DNA of 31,000 bases from a virus, in the IMG/VR virus record IMGVR_UViG_3300040801_002856, positions 1 through 31,000 of that record. The stretch is one strand, 5' to 3'. The translations under genes and the position numbers were made by a program. Shown in pieces: positions 1-7,783 of the stretch. The notes beneath the pieces are model-generated. The model was not told where the DNA came from and ran no database searches. It worked only from the letters and a program-made list of their open reading frames with translations. Numbering within the stretch: position 1 is the stretch's first letter; every line of letters starts with the position of its first letter.

Positions 1-756
1 CAAACAGTAACGCCAACAGTTACCCCAACAGTCACGCCCACTACAACGGTGACACCAACAGGTACAGTGACACCTACGCCAACAGTGACACCAACAGTGA
101 CACCAACAGTGACACCAACAATATCATTGACGCCAACAGTTACCCCTACGCCAACAACTACGGTAACGGTTACGCCGACAGTAACTCCACCACCAACGGT
201 TACACCAACTATTTCTGTAACCCCATCAGTGACTCCAACAAGACCATTCCCGTCACCGACATTGGAAGTTACCGCGACCCCGACACCAACGGTTACGCCC
301 ACGGCTACAGTGACACCAACTGCTACCGCAACGGTGACCCCAACAGTAACTCCAACCTCTACAGTAACGCCAACGGTAACAGTAACGCCAACGCCAACGC
401 CAACGCTCACGGCTACAGTTACGCCTACGGCTACAGTTACGCCTACTGTAACTCCGACACAGACAGTGACCCCTACAGTTACGCCTACGGCTACAGTGAC
501 CCCTACAGTTACGCCTACGGCTACAGTGACACCAACAGTTACCCCAACAGTCACGCCCACTACAACGGTGACGCCAACAGTTACGCCTACGGCTACAGTT
601 ACGCCTACTGTCACGCCGACAGCGACTGTAACGCCTACTGTAACTCCGACACAGACAGTTACCCCTACAGTTACGCCTACGGCCACAGTGACCCCGACAG
701 TTACCCCTACGCCAACGGTTACGCCAACAGTGACTACGACAGTTACACCTACGCCA
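1..756 (+). repeat. Degenerate tandem array coding for Thr/Pro/Val pentapeptides
   Basis: Short repeats built from variants of acagttacgcctacggct run from the window edge to about 756. They keep frame throughout and encode TVTPT and TPT units. Longer blocks recur almost unchanged around 420-530 and 590-700, which suggests growth by unequal exchange or slippage. The array is coding and is not CRISPR: there are no unique spacers. Confidence 0.9.
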
Positions 757-1371
757 AGTGCTTCATTGCTACCATTCTTAGCAGGGTATGAGGAGTATGT
801 ACAAAATGTTACATCATCAACATTTACCTTATCTGCCCCGGTAGTATCGGCTGGTCAAGTTTTAATTGCTGTACTGTTCAGTGATGCGGCATCATCTACC
901 CCTTATTGGTCAAACGAAACATCTGGGTGGACCAAACTTAAAGATGTTGGTAACGCAGCAAATAAAATGGCTGGTGTATGGACTAAGGTGTCTGATGGTA
1001 CAGAAACCCAATTCCAAGTTACCGGGAGTACATCAAATCAGGCAGTCGGGTACTTTATAGCTATAGGAAATGCATCAAGTGTAGATGATGTTAACGATAC
1101 ATTACATGCATCATCAACATCTTATAACTTATCCGATGTCCCTGTAAACAGGACGTTGGCATTAGCAATTACTGGAAGTGATGACGAATCAGCTAGTATG
1201 ACGATTGATAATTCATTTGTTAAAGATTCTGAAATTGCTAATGTAGCATCCGGAATATCTGCGGTGCTGGCTACTAGAACTTTCCCTGAAGCTTCAGGAA
1301 ATACAGGAGCAACTACTGTAACTTCGGATGTAATCGACACGGCTATAAGCTTTATGATTGGCGTTTCATAA
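1..1371 (+). CDS. Fibre-like virion protein with a long Thr/Pro stalk (5' partial)
   Basis: The reading frame is open from the first base, so the true start lies outside the window; a GTG at 49 is only an internal codon. About 250 readable residues are Thr/Pro/Val repeats of the TVTPT type, interrupted once by [13 protein letters not shown]. The last ~200 residues are a non-repetitive, beta-rich, Ser/Thr/Asn-rich domain beginning at LLPFLAGYEEYVQ and ending MIGVS. This stalk-plus-tip layout is typical of phage appendage proteins, with the C-terminal domain probably surface-exposed and possibly receptor-binding; that role is inference. It lies 12 bases upstream of a second gene with the same kind of stalk and an AGGGG ribosome site, so the two are probably co-transcribed. 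No enzymatic motif was recognised. Confidence 0.75.
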   Translation, partial: QTVTPTVTPTVTPTTTVTPTGTVTPTPTVTPTVTPTVTPTISLTPTVTPTPTTTVTVTPTVTPPPTVTPTISVTPSVTPTRPFPSPTLEVTATPTPTVTPTATVTPTATATVTPTVTPTSTVTPTVTVTPTPTPTLTATVTPTATVTPTVTPTQTVTPTVTPTATVTPTVTPTATVTPTVTPTVTPTTTVTPTVTPTATVTPTVTPTATVTPTVTPTQTVTPTVTPTATVTPTVTPTPTVTPTVTTTVTPTPSASLLPFLAGYEEYVQNVTSSTFTLSAPVVSAGQVLIAVLFSDAASSTPYWSNETSGWTKLKDVGNAANKMAGVWTKVSDGTETQFQVTGSTSNQAVGYFIAIGNASSVDDVNDTLHASSTSYNLSDVPVNRTLALAITGSDDESASMTIDNSFVKDSEIANVASGISAVLATRTFPEASGNTGATTVTSDVIDTAISFMIGVS

Positions 1372-1383
1372 ATAAGGGGAATC

Positions 1384-2808
1384 ATGGAATCAATTTCTAC
1401 ACTTAAGTCCTTACAATATGACTCACTAACTGGTGATGTTGTTTTAGTTGATGGGAAAGACTGTTCTTGTATTGGGACATCTTTTGCTGTGGAAAATCCG
1501 GGGAAAGTATATACTCTTAATTTTAGTAGAACAGTTGAAGCTGCCACGGTCCAAATTCACTTACTGGGAGAAAAAACTAAGTTGATATTTCCCGAGAGTA
1601 TTGAATATACAAGTAATTCGGCAATAATAACATTTCACAAGGAAATGACTGATCCCATCAGATTAACTGCAATATACGCTTGTGAGATAGAGTCTGGTAA
1701 TTTACCAAACCCAACACCAACACAGACTCCAACACAAACCCCAGCACAAACACCAACCAATACGCCTACGCCTACGCCAACTGCTACGGTTACACCTACC
1801 CCCACGGTTACTCCCACTAGGCCGTTCCCGTCACCGACATTGGAAGTTACCGCCACCCCAACCCCTACAATAGGAGTGACCGCCACCCCAACCGCCACAG
1901 TCACGCCTACGCCCACAGTCACGCCTACGGTGACCCCTACTGGTACTGACTTAGGAATTACCCCATCGCCCACACCAACACTAACACCTACACCTACGTC
2001 AATTGATACTGGAGAAAATATAGCTGGGCTGACCGTGCACCTTGATGCGTCTAATACAGATAAAATGCTTCAGGCAGGTGATATACCACTGGGCCCCAAT
2101 CCTGTGTCCGGTACTGAATTTATAAAGTGGGCGGATAATAATGACTCTTCTATAGGGGAATATTTCAAAAAAGCTACGCAGTCATATGTAGTGTTATATG
2201 ATAATGACGGCAATAGACGAATTCGAATATCATCTAGCGCCCAAGATGAAGAGGGAGTTTATTATAATTCTTCAGATACCCCTGTACGTGCAGTTACCCA
2301 AGATGAGGTAACAATATTCGCGGTGGCCGCTGGGGGCGCTGGCTTTGGTACATCATTTAGGCCGGTTTTTTCAACATCTGACAGTAATTTTGGGGGAGGC
2401 TATGGAGTCGCAGTTTCATCATCTTCTGTCCCGCAAACCCTAGCTAATGCAATTACCACTACGAACGTATCAACGTCACTAGTTGAGAGTTCAGCAACGG
2501 GTGAATTTTTAGGGTTTGTGTCTCCGAGTATCACACCGTTAATAGTATCAATGAGGGCTACAGGCAGTAGTGGAGTGGCTGAGATGTGGAAGGACACAGT
2601 GCTTGATGACACCGAACCACTAACTGTTGGTAACTACTATAATGCCATTTCAGGGGCCAGTATACTTGGTAGAATTTTTGATTTTAACTCTCCCGGAACG
2701 GATGTTTATCTTTACAAATTATATGTTTATGATAGGGCATTAACCGATCCTGAAATGGCGACAGTCCACAATGAATTACTATTTAAATACGGGGATATAA
2801 TCGCTTAA
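1384..2808 (+). CDS. Fibre-like virion protein: N-terminal domain, Thr/Pro stalk, lectin-like C-terminal domain
   Basis: 474 residues in three parts. Residues 1-108 form a compact domain starting [18 protein letters not shown]. Residues ~108-207 are a [12 protein letters not shown] linker containing [13 protein letters not shown], the same insert as in the upstream protein. Residues ~210-474 start [14 protein letters not shown] and end [20 protein letters not shown], a pattern common in concanavalin A/LamG-like jelly-roll domains of phage and marine bacterial proteins. A sugar-binding, receptor-recognition role is inferred from that pattern. The ATG is preceded by AGGGGA. A CATAAATA string at 1367-1374 overlaps the previous stop codon and may be chance. 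Confidence 0.75.
   Translation: MESISTLKSLQYDSLTGDVVLVDGKDCSCIGTSFAVENPGKVYTLNFSRTVEAATVQIHLLGEKTKLIFPESIEYTSNSAIITFHKEMTDPIRLTAIYACEIESGNLPNPTPTQTPTQTPAQTPTNTPTPTPTATVTPTPTVTPTRPFPSPTLEVTATPTPTIGVTATPTATVTPTPTVTPTVTPTGTDLGITPSPTPTLTPTPTSIDTGENIAGLTVHLDASNTDKMLQAGDIPLGPNPVSGTEFIKWADNNDSSIGEYFKKATQSYVVLYDNDGNRRIRISSSAQDEEGVYYNSSDTPVRAVTQDEVTIFAVAAGGAGFGTSFRPVFSTSDSNFGGGYGVAVSSSSVPQTLANAITTTNVSTSLVESSATGEFLGFVSPSITPLIVSMRATGSSGVAEMWKDTVLDDTEPLTVGNYYNAISGASILGRIFDFNSPGTDVYLYKLYVYDRALTDPEMATVHNELLFKYGDIIA
1704..2003 (+). repeat. Thr/Pro-coding repeat array, second copy
   Basis: In-frame Thr/Pro linker of the 474-residue protein. It shares a 29-base block (1825-1853) that is identical to 247-275 in the preceding gene. 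This points to recombination or copying between the two arrays. Confidence 0.85.
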
Positions 2809-2809
2809 C

Positions 2810-2817
2810 TATAAATA
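2810..2817 (+). promoter_or_regulatory. T4-type late promoter box TATAAATA
   Basis: An exact match to the T4 late promoter core recognised by gp55-type sigma factors. It lies 27 bases before the ATG at 2845, which has an AAAGGA ribosome site. It sits just after the stop of the previous gene. Confidence 0.65.
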
Positions 2818-2844
2818 GTGAATAGAGTTTAAAGGATATTTAAT

Positions 2845-3633
2845 ATGAAAGTAGGTGGAGTAGAATTAGCGGGTGGTAAAATTGTCGATCTTACAATTGA
2901 CTCCGTAAGCATACCCCCAACATTTGATCCTAGTGATAAGGGGGAGTTCACTCTTAGCGATAGTGACGGAGTTCTGCGTTTTAATACAGGCTCAGGACTT
3001 GTCTCATTAACCAGTAGTGTATCAGAAAACCCAAACCTAATAGAATCACTCGGCTCAGAATGGCTCAATAGTGATTTATCATTTAACCCAGTACCATTTA
3101 ATTCTCTACCTATTTTATCGGGCTTAACTAACACCGATAGTCTTTATAATGTAATAGTGCAAATTACTGAAGCTATTGAAGATCAAAGTACCGTGGATAC
3201 AACTCAATTGCTTGCTCCACCCGGAACGGCTGACTTAAACGTTCTAGCCCATCTTGGTGGTGATGTTTTATTCCTCCCGTTCGAAGTTATTGTTGCTGGT
3301 AGTTCGATAACATTGGATTTTAATAACTTAGAAGGATTTGATATTGGCAGAAATGACGATATTCAGGGGAATATGTTAGTGTTTAATGACGTAGGTAATC
3401 TGGTTTCGGTCAATGTTAGTTACACTTACACTAATTTCACAGCTAACGCGACGCACGTAGTGAATCACAACTTAAATGAAAAGTATGTTTCTGTGTTCTG
3501 TATTGATCCAAGCACGGACGAATGGATTCAGCCTGACTCAATATCCTATATTACTGAGAATCAATTGCTAATAACACTGGATTCATCCAGACCATTAATA
3601 GCTAATGTTACAAACTTCAGCCACGATTCTTAA
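2845..3633 (+). CDS. Putative virion appendage protein
   Basis: 262 residues, not assigned to a family. The N-terminal half is Ser/Asp-rich and beta-like (KVGGVELAGGKIVDLTID). The C-terminal ~75 residues contain THVVNHNLNEKYVSVFCIDP and end near SRPLIANVTNF. A His-Asn-Leu strand motif followed by a V.V.D segment recurs in C-terminal domains of marine phage fibre and appendage proteins. It is the third of three consecutive plus-strand fibre-like genes but has its own late promoter. Its stop codon overlaps the thyA stop by the palindrome TTAA (3630-3633). No membrane segment or catalytic motif is visible. Confidence 0.6.
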   Translation: MKVGGVELAGGKIVDLTIDSVSIPPTFDPSDKGEFTLSDSDGVLRFNTGSGLVSLTSSVSENPNLIESLGSEWLNSDLSFNPVPFNSLPILSGLTNTDSLYNVIVQITEAIEDQSTVDTTQLLAPPGTADLNVLAHLGGDVLFLPFEVIVAGSSITLDFNNLEGFDIGRNDDIQGNMLVFNDVGNLVSVNVSYTYTNFTANATHVVNHNLNEKYVSVFCIDPSTDEWIQPDSISYITENQLLITLDSSRPLIANVTNFSHDS

Positions 3634-4493
3634 GCAGAAAATGGGAATTTTATAGCTGGGTGATGGTCGTAGTTCACGATCTCAAAATCTTCATGGGTAA
3701 CCCAAGTCTCTATATCCTCTAATGTTTTTATGTTTTTATTCATCACTAGTCGCGGAGGATTGTACGGCTCCCGCTTTATCTGCTCCTTAATGAGATCGAT
3801 CTGGTCTTCGTAAATATGAGCGTCCACCATAAAATGGGTTAGCACTCCGGGAGACATTCCGGTTATTTGACAGACAATTAGTAATAACAAGGAGTAACTG
3901 GCTATGTTCATAGGAGTCCCGAGAGGTAAATCGTTTGACCGCTGATCCATTGTCAAATCAAGATATTCTCCGCGAATACTAAACTGGTATTTTGTGTGAC
4001 ATGGGGGTAGGGCCATCTCATCTAACTCGCCCGGATTCCAGTGATTAACAATTAAGCGTCTATTGTCATCTCTTTCAGATATTTTATCCAAAACATTCTT
4101 CAGTTGATCCACAACCTCACCATCCTTACTGACCCATGACCTAGCTTGTACCCCGTAAATCCGCCCTAAATCATCTTCACCCTTACGATTTGGGTTTTCC
4201 AGCCAATGCTTTGATGTATTGGCATTTTCGTTCCAAAAATTACAACCTAATTCCCTAAAATCCTTCGCATTATCTACACCCCTAATGAATCCTAGAAGCT
4301 CCCCGATCATGGGCTTAATAAGTAATTTTTTAGTGGTCAGGGCAGGGAATTCTCCGTATGATAGGTTGTACTTAGCCATTGCCCCATGAAGGGTTAGACA
4401 TCCCTTACCTGTTCTCTTATTATATTTCATAAATCCATTATCTAGGACATCACGAACTAGACCTGAATAGGTCTCATCGAAAGGATTCTTCAT
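3630..4493 (-). CDS. thyA: Thymidylate synthase (ThyA/Td)
   Basis: 287 residues; makes dTMP from dUMP using methylene-tetrahydrofolate. The active-site motif ALPPCHTKYQF carries the nucleophile Cys165. QRSNDLPLGTPMNIASY carries Asn196, which reads the dUMP base; dCMP hydroxymethylases usually have Asp here, so dUMP is the expected substrate. DAHIYEDQ gives the His/Tyr pair that binds the nucleotide sugar, DDNRRLIVNHWNPGEL fits the phosphate-binding and conserved Trp regions, and the C-terminus HHPAIKFPFSA matches the family's closing tail. The usual QWR after YG is QAR here. The ATG has an AAGGA site inside the end of the preceding frame, so it is probably translated with the small membrane-protein gene upstream. 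Confidence 0.96.
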   Translation of the reverse strand: MKNPFDETYSGLVRDVLDNGFMKYNKRTGKGCLTLHGAMAKYNLSYGEFPALTTKKLLIKPMIGELLGFIRGVDNAKDFRELGCNFWNENANTSKHWLENPNRKGEDDLGRIYGVQARSWVSKDGEVVDQLKNVLDKISERDDNRRLIVNHWNPGELDEMALPPCHTKYQFSIRGEYLDLTMDQRSNDLPLGTPMNIASYSLLLLIVCQITGMSPGVLTHFMVDAHIYEDQIDLIKEQIKREPYNPPRLVMNKNIKTLEDIETWVTHEDFEIVNYDHHPAIKFPFSA

Positions 4494-4496
4494 TAA

Positions 4497-4810
4497 TTAT
4501 TCCTTGTTTTTAAAATTATAATTTTCTCTACCGACAAGGTAGTAGTCCATCTGGGATAATTCCCTTACACATTCTTCTTCAAGTTCCGGACAATGGCGCT
4601 TAACTTCTTGAACGCATTTTTCATCACCGTCAGGACATAATTCTGACAGCGCCCCATTATCCGAAGTTATTTTGGGTCGTTGCCCTCATCGTACTTGTCT
4701 TTCCAGAACATTACAAAATTTCTGAATCCATCAAGTCCACGCTTAAATGTTTCAGGGAAAAATACAGCGACAGCTAAAGTGGCCGCAACACCAAGTAAAA
4801 AGTTTAACAT
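4497..4810 (-). CDS. Predicted -1 frameshift fusion: small membrane protein plus Cys-rich acidic extension
   Basis: The zero-frame ORF (4810 to 4667) has ATG with GGAG and encodes 47 residues: an N-terminal membrane helix (LNFLLGVAATLAVAVFF) and an amphipathic tail ending GNDPK. Its last sense codons form CCCAAAA (4676-4670), a canonical X XXY YYZ slippery site directly before the TAA stop. Slipping back one base opens a frame to 4497 that adds 57 residues (start ITSDNG), with four Cys spaced 6, 7 and 6 apart (LCPDGDEKC and HCPELEEEC), giving 104 residues. The added frame has no ATG before residue 41 of its 57 and ends 3 bases before thyA. Alternatives are a single-base sequencing or assembly error, or a natural mutation. 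Function is unknown. Confidence 0.5.
4627..4676 (-). promoter_or_regulatory. Candidate frameshift signal: CCCAAAA plus downstream stem-loop
   Basis: Slippery heptamer at 4676-4670 in the correct phase (GAC CCA AAA TAA). A 7-bp stem follows, CTGTCAG (4649-4643) with CTGACGG (4633-4627), around a 9-base loop; two further outer pairs are possible. The spacer is 18-20 bases, longer than the usual 5-9, so the stem may not be the stimulator. Confidence 0.4.
4667..4810 (-). CDS. Small single-pass membrane protein (zero-frame product)
   Basis: 47 residues, MLNFLLGVAATL at the start and KDKYDEGNDPK at the end. One hydrophobic helix covers residues ~2-18; the rest is a basic/aromatic amphipathic stretch (TFKRGLDGFRNFVMFWKDKY). 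The ATG at 4810-4808 has GGAG about 7 bases upstream and a TATAAATA late box at 4840-4847. This is the product made without frameshifting. Its size and location next to late genes would also fit a small lysis or envelope protein, but no family was recognised. Confidence 0.65.
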   Translation of the reverse strand: MLNFLLGVAATLAVAVFFPETFKRGLDGFRNFVMFWKDKYDEGNDPK

Positions 4811-4839
4811 GTTAAATCTCCATAGTAAAGGTTCAAGAT

Positions 4840-4847
4840 TATTTATA
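4840..4847 (-). promoter_or_regulatory. T4-type late promoter box TATAAATA
   Basis: Exact late-promoter core on the minus strand, about 30 bases upstream of the small membrane-protein ATG. It probably drives that gene and thyA. Confidence 0.6.
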
Positions 4848-4890
4848 AGATAATTGGCTCAATGTATATTAATCACATTGTTTATTTTCG

Positions 4891-4898
4891 CATAAATA
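4891..4898 (+). promoter_or_regulatory. Late promoter box variant CATAAATA
   Basis: One base off the T4 late consensus, 48 bases before the ATG at 4947. Together with the minus-strand box at 4840-4847 it makes this intergenic stretch a divergent promoter region. Confidence 0.5.
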
Positions 4899-4946
4899 TT
4901 CTAAGATGTAAACTATAATAAATACTGAATATAATAGGAGTTTTCA

Positions 4947-6137
4947 ATGAGTTCAGCCAGTGGCCCAAATGACACAATGAATGTTCAAGTAAAAGGACAT
5001 GTATTGGTTCGTGATGAAACCAATGATAAAGTATTGCTAGATAAAGATAATGCCATACATCCACAGAATATGGCAAGAATTTTAGCTAGAGGATTAGCAA
5101 ATGAAGATAATTCAACAATATTCCGCATGGCATTTGGGAATGGGGGTACGTTTGTTGATGCTGGCTCTAATATTGTATTTAACCCACCTAATGATGGTTC
5201 AATTTCTGGGTGGGAATCTAGACTGTATAATGAAATATACTCCGAAATAGTGGACGAAACCGATCCAGATTTCGGCATAGACCCCGGTTCATCGGGCCCT
5301 AACGTTATACGACCCGGTGGGGGCAGTTCCCCCGGCAATGACCCCGGTGGCGGAGGCGTTGTTTCTCAGGAGGTTGGTTTAAAGTCCAACACTATAGTTA
5401 CCGTTTTCCTAAACGAAAGTGAACCTTCAGGACAAGATTCAAGCATCTTAGACCCATCAGATAATACTTTCATCTTTGATGAAATTGGACTGTATAGTCC
5501 GGGCAAAAATGCTGTTCCTACTGCCGGGGTTACCAGTATTAACGTTGGTGATAAAGATTCGGAGGATCAATCCCCATTAACCCCAAGCAGCAATTTGGTT
5601 ATAGGGCTAACGGTAGACGGGTCTACGTATGGTGCCACAATATCCATCCCCGCTTCGGGTACTGGAGCCTTAGGTCAGATTACATATGGTGATCTTTGTG
5701 AGGGAATCAATACCGGCTCATGGATTACTTCTGGTGATCCTATAAACGATTTTATATACCTTTACATTACTGACCGGTCTGGGGGGTCTTATCCTAGTAT
5801 AACCGGCAGGCAGTCATTTGGCCTATTGACATTCCAGAGTAAGACTGTTGGTTCCGATTCAAGTGTTTCGGTAGATTGCGATAGTGGTAACCTTACCGAT
5901 TTTGGTAACGTATTAAGTGAGGGTATTTGTGCTAACGTAAATGTTTCTCAAGTAGACGGGGATATTGCGGGCTCTCAAAATGATATAAGTAATACTACCA
6001 ATGAAAGGGAGCGACTACTTAGTCATATAATCTTTGCGCCAATTCCTAAAGCACAAGACGTAGCACTATCAATTACTTATACCTTAACTATTTCGGTATG
6101 CACTACATCTGATGCTATAGTTGACGTTATAAATTAA
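4947..6137 (+). CDS. Putative virion structural protein with Gly/Pro hinge
   Basis: 396 residues, family not named. The N-terminal ~110 residues (VQVKGHVLVRDETNDKVLL, NMARILARGLANEDN, FRMAFGNGGTFVD) look like a compact attachment domain. Residues ~112-140 form a flexible Gly/Pro/Ser hinge (PGSSGPNVIRPGGGSS and DPGGGGVVSQ). The rest is beta-rich and ends with a hydrophobic strand (SITYTLTISVCTTSDAIV). No catalytic motif is visible. The ATG has AGGAG about 7 bases upstream and a late-promoter variant further up. It converges on the glycosyltransferase operon, sharing TTAA at 6134-6137. A baseplate or fibre role is inferred from neighbours and composition only. Confidence 0.55.
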   Translation: MSSASGPNDTMNVQVKGHVLVRDETNDKVLLDKDNAIHPQNMARILARGLANEDNSTIFRMAFGNGGTFVDAGSNIVFNPPNDGSISGWESRLYNEIYSEIVDETDPDFGIDPGSSGPNVIRPGGGSSPGNDPGGGGVVSQEVGLKSNTIVTVFLNESEPSGQDSSILDPSDNTFIFDEIGLYSPGKNAVPTAGVTSINVGDKDSEDQSPLTPSSNLVIGLTVDGSTYGATISIPASGTGALGQITYGDLCEGINTGSWITSGDPINDFIYLYITDRSGGSYPSITGRQSFGLLTFQSKTVGSDSSVSVDCDSGNLTDFGNVLSEGICANVNVSQVDGDIAGSQNDISNTTNERERLLSHIIFAPIPKAQDVALSITYTLTISVCTTSDAIVDVIN

Positions 6138-7783
6138 TTATATTCGTTTTCTTTTCTGTTTTCTTTGCCGTAATGATAGCGACGATAATGGGTGATGGGA
6201 CTGGCAAGGAGGCACCCGGCTTTAACTTTACCCTTCCTCATAAGTTCCATAACAAAACTCATCCATGTCTGTTCGTACTTGTGCTCAAATTTTGTATCTA
6301 GAAACACCTTTCTATTGCCCTCATGGTTGAACAAAATGGGCCAATTACAATAGTGATACTCACCTACTGCGTAAGATGTTTTATTATATGAACCAGTGTA
6401 AAATATCTCCACCTTTTTAGGATCACTGCGTTTATCAGTTGGCTGGAACCACCTCTCCTTCTTATCCTGTGGAACATTATACCATGCCCAATTGTCATGG
6501 TTATCGCCAAAATACTCAGAAAAGCAAAGTTTTAAATAATCCAATGCCTCGGATTGCATTATATCCATTGACTGCTGAAACAATGCCGGGAGATACATGT
6601 TCATTCCATTTTTACACAGTTTCCCTTTAGAATCACTACATGATAACAACATATCATCTTCAAAAAACACCATATATCTATTTGAGCTTTCGGCAAAATG
6701 TTCGGCAGCAAATTGTCTTGCCCCACAAATTCCAATGTTATCAAACTTTATTTCTTCAAAACCATAAGTTTCAAATAACTTAGCGTATTCTTCTTCTACC
6801 TCTGGATCGTTCGAATTATTAATAACATATTTTGATACATTATCTTTCATACCCTCCTCTAAATTAGATTCAAACTTATCCACCCAAATTTTGAATTGTT
6901 TAGGGAGATTATATGTTAACACATAAATCGCTAAATCCTTTTCATATGTTTTAATCTCCATATTCTGCAATTCTTCTAAAAATTTGTAAACCAGACCATT
7001 AGGTTCAATCATATGCTTAGTGCAAAGATTAGGGTTTGTGTAAGTAATAAGAGTGAATATGGACTCTTCTGTGCCCATATAGCCCGAAGCTAGTGTGTCA
7101 TTAAGGGTAGTATAATAAACATTGTTTATATTGCACAGGGCATCTTTACTGCCACCAAATATACCTCCTCTCGCTACATATTCCGTCTTCTGGCCAGCGG
7201 CACGGTAAAACGCTTCCTTTTCAAACCCGTGAATCTCAGTGGCAGGCTCGTAGGGAAAACACAGATAGTGCATTCGGTTATCCGAAAAAATTTCCGCTAT
7301 CTTTTCACCGAAGTGCTCATCCATATATCCGGGAGGGTCGCCTATGGTGTTAGCTATACCGGCATCAATCCACATAAAATATTTTGTATCGAAGAAGTTA
7401 TGAATTGAAGCATCGTTCATGAAGAACTGTTTGCTCATAACTAGCGGATTATACAATTCAAGTTTAGCCTGTGGACTTTCCGCCAACCAAGTTGCTCTAC
7501 TGTACCATTCTTCATTAGTCCTTAATTGTTGCACTTTGTCGTAAAATGGAAATTGTTTAAGATCATCCAGTTCCTTCGTTATGATTCGGGTTTTTTTACC
7601 CAATCTCCTATCATTTATGAACCCGGTAAGCTCAGCAGGAGCGAATATCACCATGGGATAATCTACTTTTAGTAATTTATCAAAACATTCAAGATAATGG
7701 TCGAACCCTCGACTAAAGCCATCATCTAGGTCCCCGCGACCTAAATCAAAAAGCGCTGTAACTAGTGTAAGTTGATCTTTCAT
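6134..7783 (-). CDS. Two-domain protein: HtrL/YibB-like N-terminus, GT-A-like glycosyltransferase C-terminus
   Basis: 549 residues. Residues 1-270 match the HtrL/YibB pattern: LTLVTALFDLGRGD at the start, YNPLVMSKQFFMND (~111-124) and FMWIDAGIAN (~136-145), the WIDAG block being the family hallmark. Residues ~285-549 start DLAIYVLTYNLPKQF and contain MVFFEDDMLL (~371-380), an acidic D.D-type motif like the metal/nucleotide-sugar site of GT-A enzymes; the remainder has many Trp, Tyr and His. Transfer of a sugar is inferred; donor and acceptor are unknown. The start ATGA overlaps the stop of the upstream gene by 4 bases, so translation is coupled. It is last in a three-gene operon. Confidence 0.7.
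   Translation of the reverse strand: MKDQLTLVTALFDLGRGDLDDGFSRGFDHYLECFDKLLKVDYPMVIFAPAELTGFINDRRLGKKTRIITKELDDLKQFPFYDKVQQLRTNEEWYSRATWLAESPQAKLELYNPLVMSKQFFMNDASIHNFFDTKYFMWIDAGIANTIGDPPGYMDEHFGEKIAEIFSDNRMHYLCFPYEPATEIHGFEKEAFYRAAGQKTEYVARGGIFGGSKDALCNINNVYYTTLNDTLASGYMGTEESIFTLITYTNPNLCTKHMIEPNGLVYKFLEELQNMEIKTYEKDLAIYVLTYNLPKQFKIWVDKFESNLEEGMKDNVSKYVINNSNDPEVEEEYAKLFETYGFEEIKFDNIGICGARQFAAEHFAESSNRYMVFFEDDMLLSCSDSKGKLCKNGMNMYLPALFQQSMDIMQSEALDYLKLCFSEYFGDNHDNWAWYNVPQDKKERWFQPTDKRSDPKKVEIFYTGSYNKTSYAVGEYHYCNWPILFNHEGNRKVFLDTKFEHKYEQTWMSFVMELMRKGKVKAGCLLASPITHYRRYHYGKENRKENEYN

Noticed and set aside
1-756. CRISPR-like or satellite repeat array
   Set aside because: The repeats are in frame throughout, encode Thr/Pro units and lack unique spacers of uniform length.
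1367-1374. CATAAATA late box before the 474-residue gene
   Set aside because: It overlaps the preceding stop and would start transcription downstream of the ribosome site, so it is probably chance.
1635-1973. Minus-strand ORF of Val/Gly repeats
   Set aside because: It is the antisense shadow of the Thr/Pro array in the 474-residue gene.
3630-4493. dCMP or dUMP hydroxymethylase, hinting at modified DNA
   Set aside because: The base-reading Asn and the ThyA-type C-terminus point to ordinary thymidylate synthase.
4561-4653. 30-codon ORF starting MGRCQNYVLT on the minus strand
   Set aside because: It lies in a third frame, is short, and stops before thyA; the -1 frame is longer and fits the operon better.
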